Assembly (NCBI RefSeq): GCF_900188485.1
Contig: NZ_FZPH01000001.1
Coordinates: 744,001 to 808,000 of the forward strand
Source: Asanoa hainanensis
GTDB taxonomy: Bacteria; Actinomycetota; Actinomycetes; Mycobacteriales; Micromonosporaceae
Direction: 5' to 3'
Length of the DNA stretch: 64,000 nt
The notes below the pieces were generated by a model. The model had not been told where the DNA came from and did no database searches. It was given only the letters and a program-made list of their open reading frames with translations. Numbering within the stretch: position 1 is the first letter of the stretch; each line of letters starts with the position of its first letter. The position numbers and the translations under genes were made by a program. Of the stretch, positions 46,101 through 53,860 are shown one piece after another.

Positions 46101-46258
46101 TGGATCGCGGTGATGCCCACCGGGATCGAGTCATGCCGGAACCCCGCCGTTTTGCTGAAGACCAGCACGGTGAAGTCGGCCGCGAGAGCGGGCGTCGCCG
46201 GTATTCCGACGAGTGCCGCTGCCACGAGGGCGACGCAGAGCAGCGCTCTGCGCAACAT
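42350..46258 (-). CDS. secreted ThuA / PQQ-type sugar dehydrogenase / PKD / CBM / discoidin multidomain protein
   Basis: 1302 residues with an N-terminal signal peptide (LRRALLCVALVAAALVGIPA...ALA). Domains in order: ThuA-like (~29-240; FSKTAGFRHDSIPVGI, GGYAGVHAAADTEYDW), glucose/sorbosone-dehydrogenase-like beta-propeller (~260-690; CCHVGGDIDFDAAGNLY, MGFRNPFRMSVDKATG), PKD (GTAPLTVQFSSAGSTDPDGN), a CBM6-like domain (ARQAEHYGNQQGVSIV), and two F5/8 type C discoidin domains at the end. It should act outside the cell on carbohydrate. A promoter-like TTGACG and an AGAGCGCTCT palindrome lie upstream. The stop is followed by a hairpin. Confidence 0.92.
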   Translation of the reverse strand: MLRRALLCVALVAAALVGIPATPALAADFTVLVFSKTAGFRHDSIPVGITAIQQLGAQNNFTVEATEDATAFTTANLARFQAVIFLSTTGDVLNAAQQTAFEGYVRAGGGYAGVHAAADTEYDWSWYGSLVGAYFLQHPAIQQATVRVEDSSHPSTAGLPANWVRTDEWYSYRTNPRANVRVLANLDEATYSGGGMGDHPIAWCRAYDGGRSWYTGMGHTQESYADTNFRNHLLGGIRYAAQGTGNCSVGSGPTDPPGAFAQVTLAKGVAETGEPMGLTVLPDRGVLHTSRDGVVRYTDAAGNTKVALTLPVYSHDEEGLQSIKADPAFATNRWVYLYYAPPLSTPAGDSPTTGTPAQFAPFDGVNRLSRFTVRADNTIDPASAVTVIDVPASRGQCCHVGGDIDFDAAGNLYLSTGDDTNPFDSAGYAPLDERTDRNPAFDAQRSSGNTNDLRGKVLRIKPSAAGGYTIPSGNMFAPGTANTKPEVYAMGFRNPFRMSVDKATGIVYLGDYGPDAGTADPNRGPAGTVSYERITQPGNYGWPYCSNYNTPYHEYTFPSGPSLGQYNCAGGPTNNSRNNTGLTTLPASRAAWLPYGGGQDPPGICCGSLSPMGGAVYRYNAGLNSSVKFPPSYDGKFFATEFGRRFIKTININANGTPGTITNFPWTGTQVMDYEFGPDGALYVLDYGTGWFGGDANSAVYRIEYQVTGGNRPPVAVASGSPTGGTAPLTVQFSSAGSTDPDGNPLTYAWDFQTNGSVDSTAANPSFTYTANGQYTATLTVRDPSGASATASVVIGVGGPTISVSLPQPGRLFNFGDQVPFTVNVTDPANPTIDCSRVNVTYVLGHDSHGHPITNVAGCSGNIQTTVDGEHDVSANIFGIINAAYTPPGSTTAINATPVVLQPRARQAEHYGNQQGVSIVTSTAAQGGSAVGNIGNGDWISFTPYYLSGLATGFTARVSAPAGGGGTITIRSGSATGTVVGTATVAATGSFDTFADVTGTITAPTTSGPLFLVFTGGTGAALFNVDSFAFTSGGTPPTGTNLALNKPATASSVEAAEFPASLAVDASATTRWSSAFADPQWIQVDLGQTYAIDRVRLLWEAAYGSGYRIETSTNGTTWTVARTVTGGNGGEDDNTGLGASGRYVRIYGTARGTAWGYSLFSFEVYGGGGQPPTATNVALNKPATASSVENAAFPASLAVDASTTTRWSSAFADPQWIQVDLGQTYSISRVRLLWEAAYGSAYRIETSTNGTTWTVARTVTGGNGGEDDNTGLSASGRYLRIYGTARGTAYGYSLFNLEVFGS

Positions 46259-46329
46259 GATCGGACCTTTCTCATGGGGACGGTCATGAAGCGTGCGCCG
46301 ACCACGCCGTGCCTGAAACGATGGCCGAT

Positions 46330-46339
46330 AGAGCGCTCT
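46330..46339. promoter_or_regulatory. AGCGCT-centred palindrome before the ThuA gene
   Basis: AGAGCGCTCT is a perfect 10-bp palindrome adjacent to a leftward TTGACG (complement of 46341-46346), 72-81 bp upstream of the 42350-46258 gene. CebR-type LacI repressors of actinomycetes bind similar GGGAGCGCTCCC sites, so sugar-responsive control is plausible. Confidence 0.45.
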
Positions 46340-46362
46340 CCGTCAATCCCTCGAACAGTCCC

Positions 46363-47148
46363 CTACGCGGGTGCCGATTCCGGTGTGTTCAGCCGCGCGC
46401 AGGTCAGCACCGTGACGATGGCGCCGGTGAGCAGCACGGCGACGGCAACGGCCAGGTCGATGTCGAGGGCCTGTCGGGCCGCCTCGGGAATTCGCACATC
46501 GGACCCGACGGGCTCGCCGAACGACGGCCGGGTGTACCAGGCGTACGACAGCTTCGAGTAGGTCACCACGGCGAGCGTGCCGGCGCCGAGCCCGACAGCG
46601 GCCGCGATCCCGTGCCTGGACAGGATCCGGATGGCCACGAGCGCGCAAGCGGCGAGCGCCACCAGCGGGACGAAGGCGGTCTCGATCGAGCGGCCGACGG
46701 TGAGCAGGTCGAGGAAGATGCTCGCCAGCAGAATGAGGCCGGCGGCCAGAGGGGTGATCAGACCCACCCGGTCCAGCGGTTCCCGTGGAATCCGGGCGAT
46801 CGCGGCCGCGAGACAGACACAGGCGAGGAGCATGGCGGAGGCCGCGAGGAGCTGCCAGTACCAGTAGACGCGGTGGTTGGCAGGGTCGGCCACCCAGTTC
46901 AACACCTGCTGCTCGTCGCCGACGGTCGCCGGAACCCAGACGGTGCCGACCTGCGCGACGGCGAGGAAGAGCAGGCCCGCGCGCAGCAGCAGCCGGGTCG
47001 GTCGCGGCACCGCCGGGTCCTGGAACGCGAGGACGCCGTACACGAGGATGACACCGGTGCCGGTGACCACGGGCGATCCGGCCAGCGCGCCGGCGAGCGC
47101 CACCGCGACCGGCACGAGCAGCGCCAGAATCCGTTTCGCTGTCGACAT
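46363..47148 (-). CDS. polytopic membrane protein, CopD/YtkA-unrelated, unknown function
   Basis: 261 residues with about eight transmembrane helices (ILALLVPVAVALAGALAG; LLLRAGLLFLAVAQVGTVWV; LITPLAAGLILLASIFLDLL; IDLAVAVAVLLTGAIVTVLT). Charged loops carry VLNWVADPANHRVYWYWQ. I do not recognise the family. ATG 47148 is used; GTG 47154 would add two residues. Divergent from the secreted protein gene at 47243. Confidence 0.7.
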   Translation of the reverse strand: MSTAKRILALLVPVAVALAGALAGSPVVTGTGVILVYGVLAFQDPAVPRPTRLLLRAGLLFLAVAQVGTVWVPATVGDEQQVLNWVADPANHRVYWYWQLLAASAMLLACVCLAAAIARIPREPLDRVGLITPLAAGLILLASIFLDLLTVGRSIETAFVPLVALAACALVAIRILSRHGIAAAVGLGAGTLAVVTYSKLSYAWYTRPSFGEPVGSDVRIPEAARQALDIDLAVAVAVLLTGAIVTVLTCARLNTPESAPA

Positions 47149-47242
47149 CGGCACAGGCTAATCGCAAGATCCCGAACCCGATGCCCCTGCGATGTTCACG
47201 CGGGCGACCCTTGAAGATCACCTTTGGCGGCGACACTGTGCC

Positions 47243-47932
47243 GTGCTCTCCACCCGTGCCCGTGCGCTGCTGGCGGTGACCGCCCTCTCGGCCGCCGCCG
47301 TCCTGGTCCCGAAGCCGGCGTCGGCGCACCCGTTCGGCGACCCCCAGACGGTGGCCATCGGCCTGGCCGCGGACCGCGCCGACGTCGTCCAGGTGACGTG
47401 GCGGGTCGGCGGACCCGACGACCTCACGGTGCTCGGCGTCTCGCTCGGCCTGCTCCCCGCGGACCGCATCATGGTCGACGGAGCCGTGGACTACCGCTAC
47501 ACCGACCCGGGAGTGCTCGCCAAGTCGGAAACGTTCTCCCGCTACCTGCTGGACCGGATCACCATCACCAGTTCCGGTCGGCCGTGCACGGGGAGCACAC
47601 AGCCGATCCTCTCCCTCGGCCTCAAGGGCGCGACCGCCGACTACACGTGCCCTGGCCCCGTGACCACGGCGACGGTCGCGGTCCGGATGCTGACGGACCT
47701 CAACCCCGCGTACCGCACGCTCGCCACGGGACCGAACGGCCAGAAGGCGGTGTACGACGGCGCGGACGAGACGCACGACTGGACGCTCGTCGGAGCACCG
47801 CCCGGGCCCGACGCCGGTCGAGGCCGCAGCGCCGCCGTGCAACTGGCCACGGTGATCGGTCTGATCCTGGTCGCCGCGGCCGGTTCCCTCTTCGCGGTGC
47901 GCCGCCTACGCCGCCGAAAGGAACCGGCCTGA
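47243..47932 (+). CDS. secreted, C-terminally membrane-anchored protein, unknown function
   Basis: 229 residues: signal peptide (ARALLAVTALSAAAVLVPKP, cleavage after ASA), an extracellular beta-rich domain (AHPFGDPQTVAIGLAADRAD; VVQVTWRVGGPDDLTV) with a likely disulfide pair (RPCTG...DYTCPG), and a C-terminal helix AVQLATVIGLILVAAAGSLF followed by RRLRRRKE. The AHPFG start of the mature protein recalls proteins encoded beside nickel/HupE-type transporters, which are absent here. Start GTG 47243 is preferred; an ATG at 47192 would give a poorer signal. Confidence 0.65.
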   Translation: MLSTRARALLAVTALSAAAVLVPKPASAHPFGDPQTVAIGLAADRADVVQVTWRVGGPDDLTVLGVSLGLLPADRIMVDGAVDYRYTDPGVLAKSETFSRYLLDRITITSSGRPCTGSTQPILSLGLKGATADYTCPGPVTTATVAVRMLTDLNPAYRTLATGPNGQKAVYDGADETHDWTLVGAPPGPDAGRGRSAAVQLATVIGLILVAAAGSLFAVRRLRRRKEPA

Positions 47933-47972
47933 GCCCGACCGCTGGGTCGCCCTGGCGAAATCCGGACGTTGG

Positions 47973-48311
47973 TTACGCGGTCTCTATCCAGCCGCTGGTC
48001 CTGGTCCCGAACGGACAGACGGCGCGAGACTCACTCGAGAAGGTGATGGAGTGCCGCCACGGCCCTGAGTACTGGGCGCCGTCCGAGCATTGGATCCGCG
48101 CTCGGTATTTGAAGGCCTGCCATGGCGTCCACAAGTCGGTGGAGCACGACACTCCGAAGTAGGTCCCCGGGTTGAGGTCGGCCCGCTCCGTGCAGCGAGT
48201 CGACAGGATCGACACGTCACCGCTCGATTGGGCCAACGCGGGTGATCCGCCAACCATCGCCAGCGCGAAGCCGGCGCAGATCGCTGCCACCGCCGCCATG
48301 AGTTTCCGCAT
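47973..48311 (-). CDS. small secreted protein, unknown function
   Basis: 112 residues from ATG 48311, with GGGGGAGAGAAC upstream. A signal peptide (RKLMAAVAAICAGFALAMVG, cleavage after ALA) precedes an 85-residue mature part with four Cys (STRCTERAD, FGVSCSTD, RIQCSDGAQY, AVCPFGT), consistent with two disulfides; WQAFKYRARIQC suggests a small beta domain. Actinomycetes export many such proteins; none is specifically recognised. Confidence 0.75.
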   Translation of the reverse strand: MRKLMAAVAAICAGFALAMVGGSPALAQSSGDVSILSTRCTERADLNPGTYFGVSCSTDLWTPWQAFKYRARIQCSDGAQYSGPWRHSITFSSESRAVCPFGTRTSGWIETA

Positions 48312-48565
48312 GTTCTCTCCCCCGTAGTTGCCGCATGATGTGGCCGTTGGCCGGCCATACCACAGCGTCCAACCACCGGCCGCAGGTTGCACGTCCGTTC
48401 GACCCACGTCGAAAAACCCTGGTCGCGGCACCGGGAGCAGTGCGCTCGGGGTCCGAAGGGGTCAGCCGTTCGAGGCCCTCGTTCGGTGAATTTCGCGATG
48501 TCCGCCCGCGGGTCGCGGATCCTACGGAAGATCAGCGTAGGGGCCTGACAAGGAGTCGCTGATGG
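48312..48565. promoter_or_regulatory. divergent intergenic region before the ClC gene
   Basis: 254 bases without a gene. A stem CCTACG-GAAGATCAG-CGTAGG (48521-48541) lies 25 bp before the ClC start. AAGGAG at 48550 is better spaced for an ATG at 48562 (a 9-codon frame ending at TAG 48591) than for the ClC GTG at 48566, so a leader peptide overlapping the start is possible. Confidence 0.35.
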
Positions 48566-49900
48566 GTGAGCGCGCGGACCGTCGTGTCTAGTGCGTCGTC
48601 GAGTGCGCCCAGCCCCATGGAGCTGCTCCGGAGCCGCGGCTACATCGCGCTGCTGGTCCTGGGTGCGGTCATCGGCGCACCTGTGGCGATCGTCGCTTAC
48701 TTCTACCTCGAGGCGGTCGGCAGGGCTCAGCGCTTCTTTCTGACCGACCTGCCGCACGACCTGGGGTTCGCCGGCACTCCCGTGTGGTGGCCGATCCCCA
48801 TGGTGGCGGTCGGCGGACTGCTGGTCGGGCTCAGCCTGCGCTACCTGCCGGGCACCGGCGGCCACAACCCAGCGGACGGGTTCGTCGCGGGGCCGGCCGT
48901 CAGCGCACGCGACCTGCCCGGCGTCGCCGCCGCCTCGCTGGCCACCCTCGCGTTCGGGGCGGTGCTCGGGCCCGAAGGGCCGCTGGTGCTCATCGGCTCG
49001 GGTCTGGCGGTGGTGATCGCGCGGCTGCTCAAGCGCGACGCCCCGGACAAGGCGCTGGTGGTGGTCGGTGCGTCCGGCAGCTTCGCCGCCATCTCGACCC
49101 TGCTCATCTCGCCACTCGCGGGCGCGTTCCTGCTGCTGGAGGCGGCGGGCGTCGGCGCGGGCATGGCCAGCGTCGTTTTGGCTCCCGGGCTGCTGGCCGC
49201 GGGCATCGGCGCGCTCATCTTCGTCGGGCTCGACCACGTCACCGGGTTCGGCACGTTCTCGCTGGCGGTGCCGAACATCCCCACGTTGGGCGCGCCGACG
49301 GTGGGTCAGTTCGGTTGGGCCGTCGCGATCGGGCTGGCCGCCGGGATGCTCGGCACCGCGATCCGTCGCCTCGCCTTTCAGCTCCAGCCGTACGTGTCGC
49401 GGCGCGTCCTGCTCGCCACGCCCCTGGCGGGGCTGGTCGTCGGCGGCCTCGCGGCCCTGTTCGCGGCGGTCAGCGACAAGGGTCCGGAGCAGGTGCTGTT
49501 CTCCGGCCAGGACGCCCTCGCTCCGCTCATCCGGCAGGCCGGCACCTGGTCGGTCGGCGACCTGCTGCTGCTCGTCGCGTGCAAGAGCCTGGCCTACAGC
49601 TTGTCCCTGAGCAGCTTTCGCGGCGGCCCGACCTTCCCCGGCATGTTCATCGGAGCCGCCGCCGGTGTCGCCCTGTCGCACCTGCCCGGGCTGCCGTTGA
49701 CCGCCGCCGTCGGCATGGGCATCGGCGCGATGACCGTGGTCATGCTCGGCGGGCTGCCCCTCACCGCCGTGCTCCTGACGTTGCTCTTCCTGCAGGCCGA
49801 CGCGATCAACCTCATCTCGGTGGTGATCGTCGCCGTCGTGGTCGCCTGGGTCACCGCCGCCCGACTCTCCCCCTGGCTGCGACCACGCCCCGGCCGGTGA
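48566..49900 (+). CDS. ClC-family chloride channel/antiporter
   Basis: 444 residues, about ten transmembrane helices. ClC motifs: GTGGHNPADG (selectivity region 1), LGPEGPLVLIGS (GxxGP), and FRGGPTFPGMFIGAAAG (GxFxP). It moves chloride or fluoride across the membrane; whether channel or exchanger cannot be decided. Starts: GTG 48566 or ATG 48617 (MELLRSRG). It ends at the base before the convergent S41 peptidase stop. Confidence 0.92.
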   Translation: MSARTVVSSASSSAPSPMELLRSRGYIALLVLGAVIGAPVAIVAYFYLEAVGRAQRFFLTDLPHDLGFAGTPVWWPIPMVAVGGLLVGLSLRYLPGTGGHNPADGFVAGPAVSARDLPGVAAASLATLAFGAVLGPEGPLVLIGSGLAVVIARLLKRDAPDKALVVVGASGSFAAISTLLISPLAGAFLLLEAAGVGAGMASVVLAPGLLAAGIGALIFVGLDHVTGFGTFSLAVPNIPTLGAPTVGQFGWAVAIGLAAGMLGTAIRRLAFQLQPYVSRRVLLATPLAGLVVGGLAALFAAVSDKGPEQVLFSGQDALAPLIRQAGTWSVGDLLLLVACKSLAYSLSLSSFRGGPTFPGMFIGAAAGVALSHLPGLPLTAAVGMGIGAMTVVMLGGLPLTAVLLTLLFLQADAINLISVVIVAVVVAWVTAARLSPWLRPRPGR

Positions 49901-50758
49901 TCAGCGGTCGCGGAGCAGGGTCAGGGCCGCGGGCAGGGTTTCGTCGGGTGCGGTTTCCACGTCGGGGACCACTCCCGTGCCCTCCCAGTTGCCGCCCGTT
50001 ATCGGCGAGACCGAGCGGGCCACCGGCACCGTCAGCTCCAGGTGGTCGTCGATTCGGAAGGCGCGTCGGGGGTGGGCGCCGCCGCGGCTGCGTTGACCGA
50101 CCACGGTGGCCCGGCCCGTCTGTTGCAGGTCGTAGGCGAGTTGCTCGCCGCCCGAGAACGTGGTGTCGCTGATCAGCACCGCCACCGGCTTGTCGGGGCC
50201 GAAACGCCGACCCGGCACGTACGGCGGGGTCCACGACTGTGCCACCCGCCCCGTGGTGCGTTCGAACAGGCCGCTCAGCTCGACCGGCTCGGCGCCGAAC
50301 AGGTAGCCGCAGACGAACGCGACCATCCCCGGCTCGCCGCCGAGGCAGCGGCGCAGGTCCAGGACCAGGGCGTCGGCGCTCGCGACCAGCGTCATCGCGG
50401 CCGCGATCGTGTCGCCGGAGACGACCGTCGGGAAGAGCACCGGGTGCAGGTCGAGGTGGGCGATGCCGCCGTCGAGGCGCTGGACCGAGGCGACGCCGCC
50501 GCCCGTGCGGTCGGCCCATGCGGCCATCGTCGCGATGTCGGTCTCGTCGTCGCCGTGCCCGGCCGGCAACGGGTCGTCGTGGTGGATCAGCCGCAGGTGC
50601 TTGTCGCCGTTGACCGACTGGAGGTCACGCGTGACAGCGGCGGCGAGGTCATCGGGCGGATAACTGCCGGCCGCCAGCACGCCGACCACCTCGGCCGCCA
50701 CGTCCGGGAAGACGTAGTGCTCCGACATCAGCTCCGCGATGCGCGAGACGATCTCCAT
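49901..50758 (-). CDS. S41-family peptidase (tail-specific protease-like)
   Basis: 285 residues, cytoplasmic (no signal). An N-terminal helical IRBP-type cap (VSRIAELMSEHYVFPDVAAE) precedes the protease core: LVLDLRRCLGGEPGMVAF, then the nucleophile segment ISDTTFSGGEQLAYDLQ (Ser) and the GQRSRGGAHPR loop. No PDZ domain. It is divergent from an ArsR-type regulator; the 57-bp gap carries a perfect operator-like repeat, so this gene is its probable target. Confidence 0.9.
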   Translation of the reverse strand: MEIVSRIAELMSEHYVFPDVAAEVVGVLAAGSYPPDDLAAAVTRDLQSVNGDKHLRLIHHDDPLPAGHGDDETDIATMAAWADRTGGGVASVQRLDGGIAHLDLHPVLFPTVVSGDTIAAAMTLVASADALVLDLRRCLGGEPGMVAFVCGYLFGAEPVELSGLFERTTGRVAQSWTPPYVPGRRFGPDKPVAVLISDTTFSGGEQLAYDLQQTGRATVVGQRSRGGAHPRRAFRIDDHLELTVPVARSVSPITGGNWEGTGVVPDVETAPDETLPAALTLLRDR

Positions 50759-50769
50759 ACCCAGAAAGA

Positions 50770-50797
50770 GTCAAGAGTTCTTGACGCTTTGTCAAGA
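50770..50797. promoter_or_regulatory. ArsR-type operator, three half-sites
   Basis: GTCAAGA-GT-TCTTGAC (50770-50785) is a perfect 7-bp inverted repeat with a 2-bp centre, and a third half-site GTCAAGA follows at 50791-50797, forming a second dyad CTTGAC-GCTTT-GTCAAG with the middle half-site. It fills the divergent promoter of the S41 peptidase and winged-helix regulator genes. Confidence 0.8.
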
Positions 50798-50815
50798 CCC
50801 TGGTTCGCTAGCCGC

Positions 50816-51313
50816 ATGGACGTGCAGCCGATCGAGACCCGGCACTTCAAGGCGCTCTCGCACCCGATGCGGCACCGGCTGCTCTTTGCCCTCGGCGAGA
50901 AGCCCGCCACCACCAGCCAGCTCGCGGCGGCCTTCGCGACCCGCAAGGGAAACATCGCCCACCACCTCAAGGTGCTGCTGGAGGCGGACCTGGTCCGACC
51001 GGCCGGAACCCAGCGCGTACGCGGGGGCGTCGAGCAGTACTACGAGCGGGTGGCGCAGGCGGTCCACCTGCCCAGCGAGCACTATGCCGAGCACCTGCCG
51101 ACCGCCTTCCGGGCCATCGCGGACGAGCTCGCGGCCGCGCGCGAGGAGCCGCTGCTGGTGCTCCGCTACCTGCGGCTCAGCCCCGACCAGGCGGCCCGGA
51201 TCACCGCCACGCTCAACGAGATCGCCCACGAGACCCAGGACGCGGGCGCCGACCACCCGCGCTACGGCGTGCTGGTGGGACTCTTCCAACCCGCGGCCAC
51301 GAGCAACGCGTAG
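50816..51313 (+). CDS. ArsR-family (winged-helix) transcriptional regulator
   Basis: 165 residues. The N-terminal winged HTH (FKALSHPMRHRLLFALGEKP; SQLAAAFATRKGNIAHHLKV; LVRPAGTQRVRGGVEQYY) is of the HTH_20/ArsR type without the Cys metal-binding motif ELCVCDL. A helical C-terminus (HYAEHLPTAFRAIADELAAA) likely dimerises. ATG 50816 follows a short leader containing the triple half-site operator, so autoregulation together with the divergent S41 gene is likely. The last 52 bp overlap the convergent nitroreductase gene. Confidence 0.9.
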   Translation: MDVQPIETRHFKALSHPMRHRLLFALGEKPATTSQLAAAFATRKGNIAHHLKVLLEADLVRPAGTQRVRGGVEQYYERVAQAVHLPSEHYAEHLPTAFRAIADELAAAREEPLLVLRYLRLSPDQAARITATLNEIAHETQDAGADHPRYGVLVGLFQPAATSNA

Positions 51314-51684
51314 GCGCGGACCCGCAGCGGCCGCACGACCCCGCGCGCCCACAACGGGAGCAGCGGAGTCCCGGTCGCCGCGTCGAGCAGACGAACCTCG
51401 GTCACCTCATGTCGCCGTCCCGAGCGGGTCAGCACGACGCCCCCGACCCCGCGCGCGTTCCGCAGCCACTGCACGTCGTCGCCGTAGAAGAGCGCGACCA
51501 CCCAGCCCTCGGAGGTCGGGAACGCCATGACCGGCGTCTGGTACGACCGTCCGGACCGGCGACCGACGTGGTGGACGACCGCCAGCGGCGGCACGCGCCG
51601 CGCGAGAGGCGCGATGAACGGGTTGACCGTCCTACCGACCTTGCGGAACGAGCGTGGCACCGGCACCTGAGCCTCCCACGACAC
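51262..51684 (-). CDS. F420-type (DDN-like) nitroreductase family protein
   Basis: 140 residues of the deazaflavin-dependent nitroreductase family: NPFIAPLARRVPPLAVVHHV, GRRSGRSYQTPVMAF, GDDVQWLRNARG and RSGRRHEVTEVRLL. Related proteins bind F420H2 and reduce quinones or nitro-compounds. The family is almost confined to actinobacteria and relatives, which supports the host assignment. It ends within the last codons of the ArsR gene on the other strand. Confidence 0.88.
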   Translation of the reverse strand: MSWEAQVPVPRSFRKVGRTVNPFIAPLARRVPPLAVVHHVGRRSGRSYQTPVMAFPTSEGWVVALFYGDDVQWLRNARGVGGVVLTRSGRRHEVTEVRLLDAATGTPLLPLWARGVVRPLRVRAYALLVAAGWKSPTSTP

Positions 51685-51724
51685 GACAGCGGCTTCCGAG
51701 AAACGCTATCGCGGACAGGCCCCG

Positions 51725-52975
51725 TCAGACGGCGATCCGCGAGCCCATGATGACCGTGCGGTCGCGGGGCAGGCCGAAGTACTCAGCCGCGTCCGCCGTC
51801 ACGTACGAGGTGGCGATGAACAGCCGCTTGCGCCAGGGTGCCATGGTCGGCGCGTCGCCGCGGGTCAGCTCGATCTTCGACAGGAAGTACGAGGCGCCGT
51901 CGAGCGACACGCGTCCCTCGGTGCTCTCCGGTTCGAGCAGGGCGAGCGTCGCCGGCACGTTCGGGGTCTCGATGTAGCCGTACCGGGCCACGACGTGGAT
52001 GACCCCGTCCTGCGCGAAACCGAGGTCGTCGACGACGATCCGTTCGCTGTCCGGCACGTACGGCACGGTGTCGGTCTCGAGCGACAGGATCACCACCTGC
52101 TCGTGCAGGACGTGGTTGTGCTCGACGTTGGCCCGCAGCGCCAGCGGCGCCGTCTCCTTGCCGCGGTTGAGGAACACGGCCGTGCCCGGCACACGGGTGA
52201 AGGCGGCCCGCCTGTCGTGCAGGTCCGTGACGAACTCGCGCAGCGGACCCTCCGCCCGGGCGCGCTCGCGGGTGACCACCTCGCGCCCGCGCGACCAGGT
52301 CGTCATCACCGCGAACGCGGTCAGCCCGATCAGCAACGGCAGCCAGGCGCCGTGCAGCAGCTTGGTGAGGTTGGCGGCGAAGAACAACAGGTCGACGGCC
52401 AGCAGGACACCGGCGCCGGTCAACACCAACCACAACGGAGTGCGGAACCGGACCCGCGCCAGGTAGAAGAAGAGCAGCGTGGTGATCGTGATGGTGCCGA
52501 CGACGGCCATGCCGAACGCGTACGCGAGGGCGGCCGAGCTGTGGAACGCGAAGACGAGCGTCAGCACCGAGACCATCAGCAGCCAGTTGATGAACGGCAC
52601 GTAGATCTGGCCGATCGTCGACGCCGAGGTGTGCGCGATCCGCAACCGCGGCAGGTAGCCGAGCTGCGCCGCCTGCGACGCGACCGAGAAGGCGCCGGTG
52701 ATCACCGCCTGCGACGCGATGACCGTCGCCGCGGTCGCCAGGACGACCATCGGCAGCCGGGCCCAGTCAGGGGTCAGCAGGAAGAACGGGCTGCTGATCG
52801 CGCTCTCGTCCGAGAGGATCAGCTCTCCCTGGCCGAGGTAGCTGAGCACGCACGCCGGCAGCACCAGCCCCAGCCAGCCGCGGGCGATCGCCTTGCGCCC
52901 GAAGTGGCCCATGTCGGCGGTCGCCGATTCCGTGCCCACCCGTTCAACCGCCGAGATCGCGATACCGGGGCTCAT
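51725..52975 (-). pseudogene. kup: Kup-family potassium transporter, N-terminally truncated
   Basis: 416 residues versus about 620-660 in the family. The sequence joins homology at ADMGHFGRKAIARGWLGLVL and continues through LPACVLSYLGQGELILSDE, WARLPMVVLATAATVIASQA, LPRLRIAHTSASTIGQIYVP and the soluble tail (YVTADAAEYFGLPRDRTVIM). The first ~220 residues (five or six helices, including potassium-binding residues) are missing; the 22 residues before ADMGHFG are poorly conserved. Probably inactive. A 5' deletion next to the SDR gene would explain it. Confidence 0.8.
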
Positions 52976-53028
52976 CCTGCCGGCACGGTAGTGGATCGCG
53001 GCATCAGGAAAACGTCAAGTTGGCTCGA

Positions 53029-53772
53029 TCACGCGGCGTACCCACCATCGATGTTGATCGTGGCACCCGAGACGTAGGCGGCCTCCGGGCCGGCGAGGTA
53101 GGCGACGAGGCTGCCGATCTCCGCCGTGGTGCCGTAGCGGCCCACCGCGATGTGCGGTCGGGTGAGCTCGGCGAACGGCCCGTCGGCCGGGTTCATGTCG
53201 GTGTCGGTCGGGCCGGGCTGCACCGTGTTGACGGTGATCCCCTGGGCGCTGACCTCCCGGGCGAGCGCCCGGGTCAGCCCGGCCACGGCCGCGTTGGTCA
53301 GGGCGTAGACGCTGCCGCCGCCGAAGTGGATCCGATCGGCGTTGACGCTGCCGATCGTGATGATGCGTCCGCCGGCGCCCAGGTGCCGCAGGGCCTCCTG
53401 GCAGGCGAAGAAGACCGCGTCCACGTTGACGGCCAGCGCATGGTCGTAGTCGGCGTCGGTGATCGTGTCCACGGGACTGACGTGGGTGACACCGGCGTTG
53501 TTGACGAGGATGTCGAGGCGGCCGAGGCGCCGCACCACCTCCGCGATGCCGGCCCGCACCGCACCACGGTCCGCGGCGTCGACCTTCAGGGCCAGGGCGG
53601 AGCCACCCGCTTCGTGGATCGCCCCGACCAGGAGCTCCGCGCGCTCCGCGGAGGCGTTGTAGGTGATCGCGACCATCGCGCCCGCCGCCGCGAGCTGCCG
53701 CGCGATCCCTTCGCCGATGCCGCGGGCGCCGCCGGTGACGATCGCGACCTTGCCGGCCAAACTCTGGGCCAT
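53029..53772 (-). CDS. short-chain dehydrogenase (FabG-like) with catalytic Lys replaced
   Basis: 247 residues with an intact cofactor site (TGGARGIG, NNAG) and catalytic Ser (TIGSVNADR), but the Y-x-x-x-K motif reads SVYALTNAAVAGL: Asn (codon AAC) in place of Lys. The rest is typical (VQPGPTDTDMNP; YVSGATINIDGGYAA). Loss of this Lys usually abolishes SDR activity, so it may be inactive or use another proton relay. Divergent from a TetR gene; both promoters carry copies of the same operator. Confidence 0.9.
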   Translation of the reverse strand: MAQSLAGKVAIVTGGARGIGEGIARQLAAAGAMVAITYNASAERAELLVGAIHEAGGSALALKVDAADRGAVRAGIAEVVRRLGRLDILVNNAGVTHVSPVDTITDADYDHALAVNVDAVFFACQEALRHLGAGGRIITIGSVNADRIHFGGGSVYALTNAAVAGLTRALAREVSAQGITVNTVQPGPTDTDMNPADGPFAELTRPHIAVGRYGTTAEIGSLVAYLAGPEAAYVSGATINIDGGYAA

Positions 53773-53790
53773 TGCTCGTACTCCCTCGTT

Positions 53791-53860
53791 TATGAATGCT
53801 TGTTCAAGATGTCACGCCAGGTCGAGAGCGGACAAGTGATATCTTGAACAGAGATTCAAA
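53791..53860. promoter_or_regulatory. duplicated TetR operator in the SDR-tetR divergent region
   Basis: The motif ATCTTGAACA-NNN-ATTCA occurs twice in opposite orientation: on the plus strand at 53841-53860 and on the minus strand at 53791-53810. Each copy contains TGAAC...TTCA dyad half-sites. One lies 19-38 bp before the SDR start, the other 18-37 bp before the tetR start, i.e. symmetrical repression of both genes. Confidence 0.75.
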
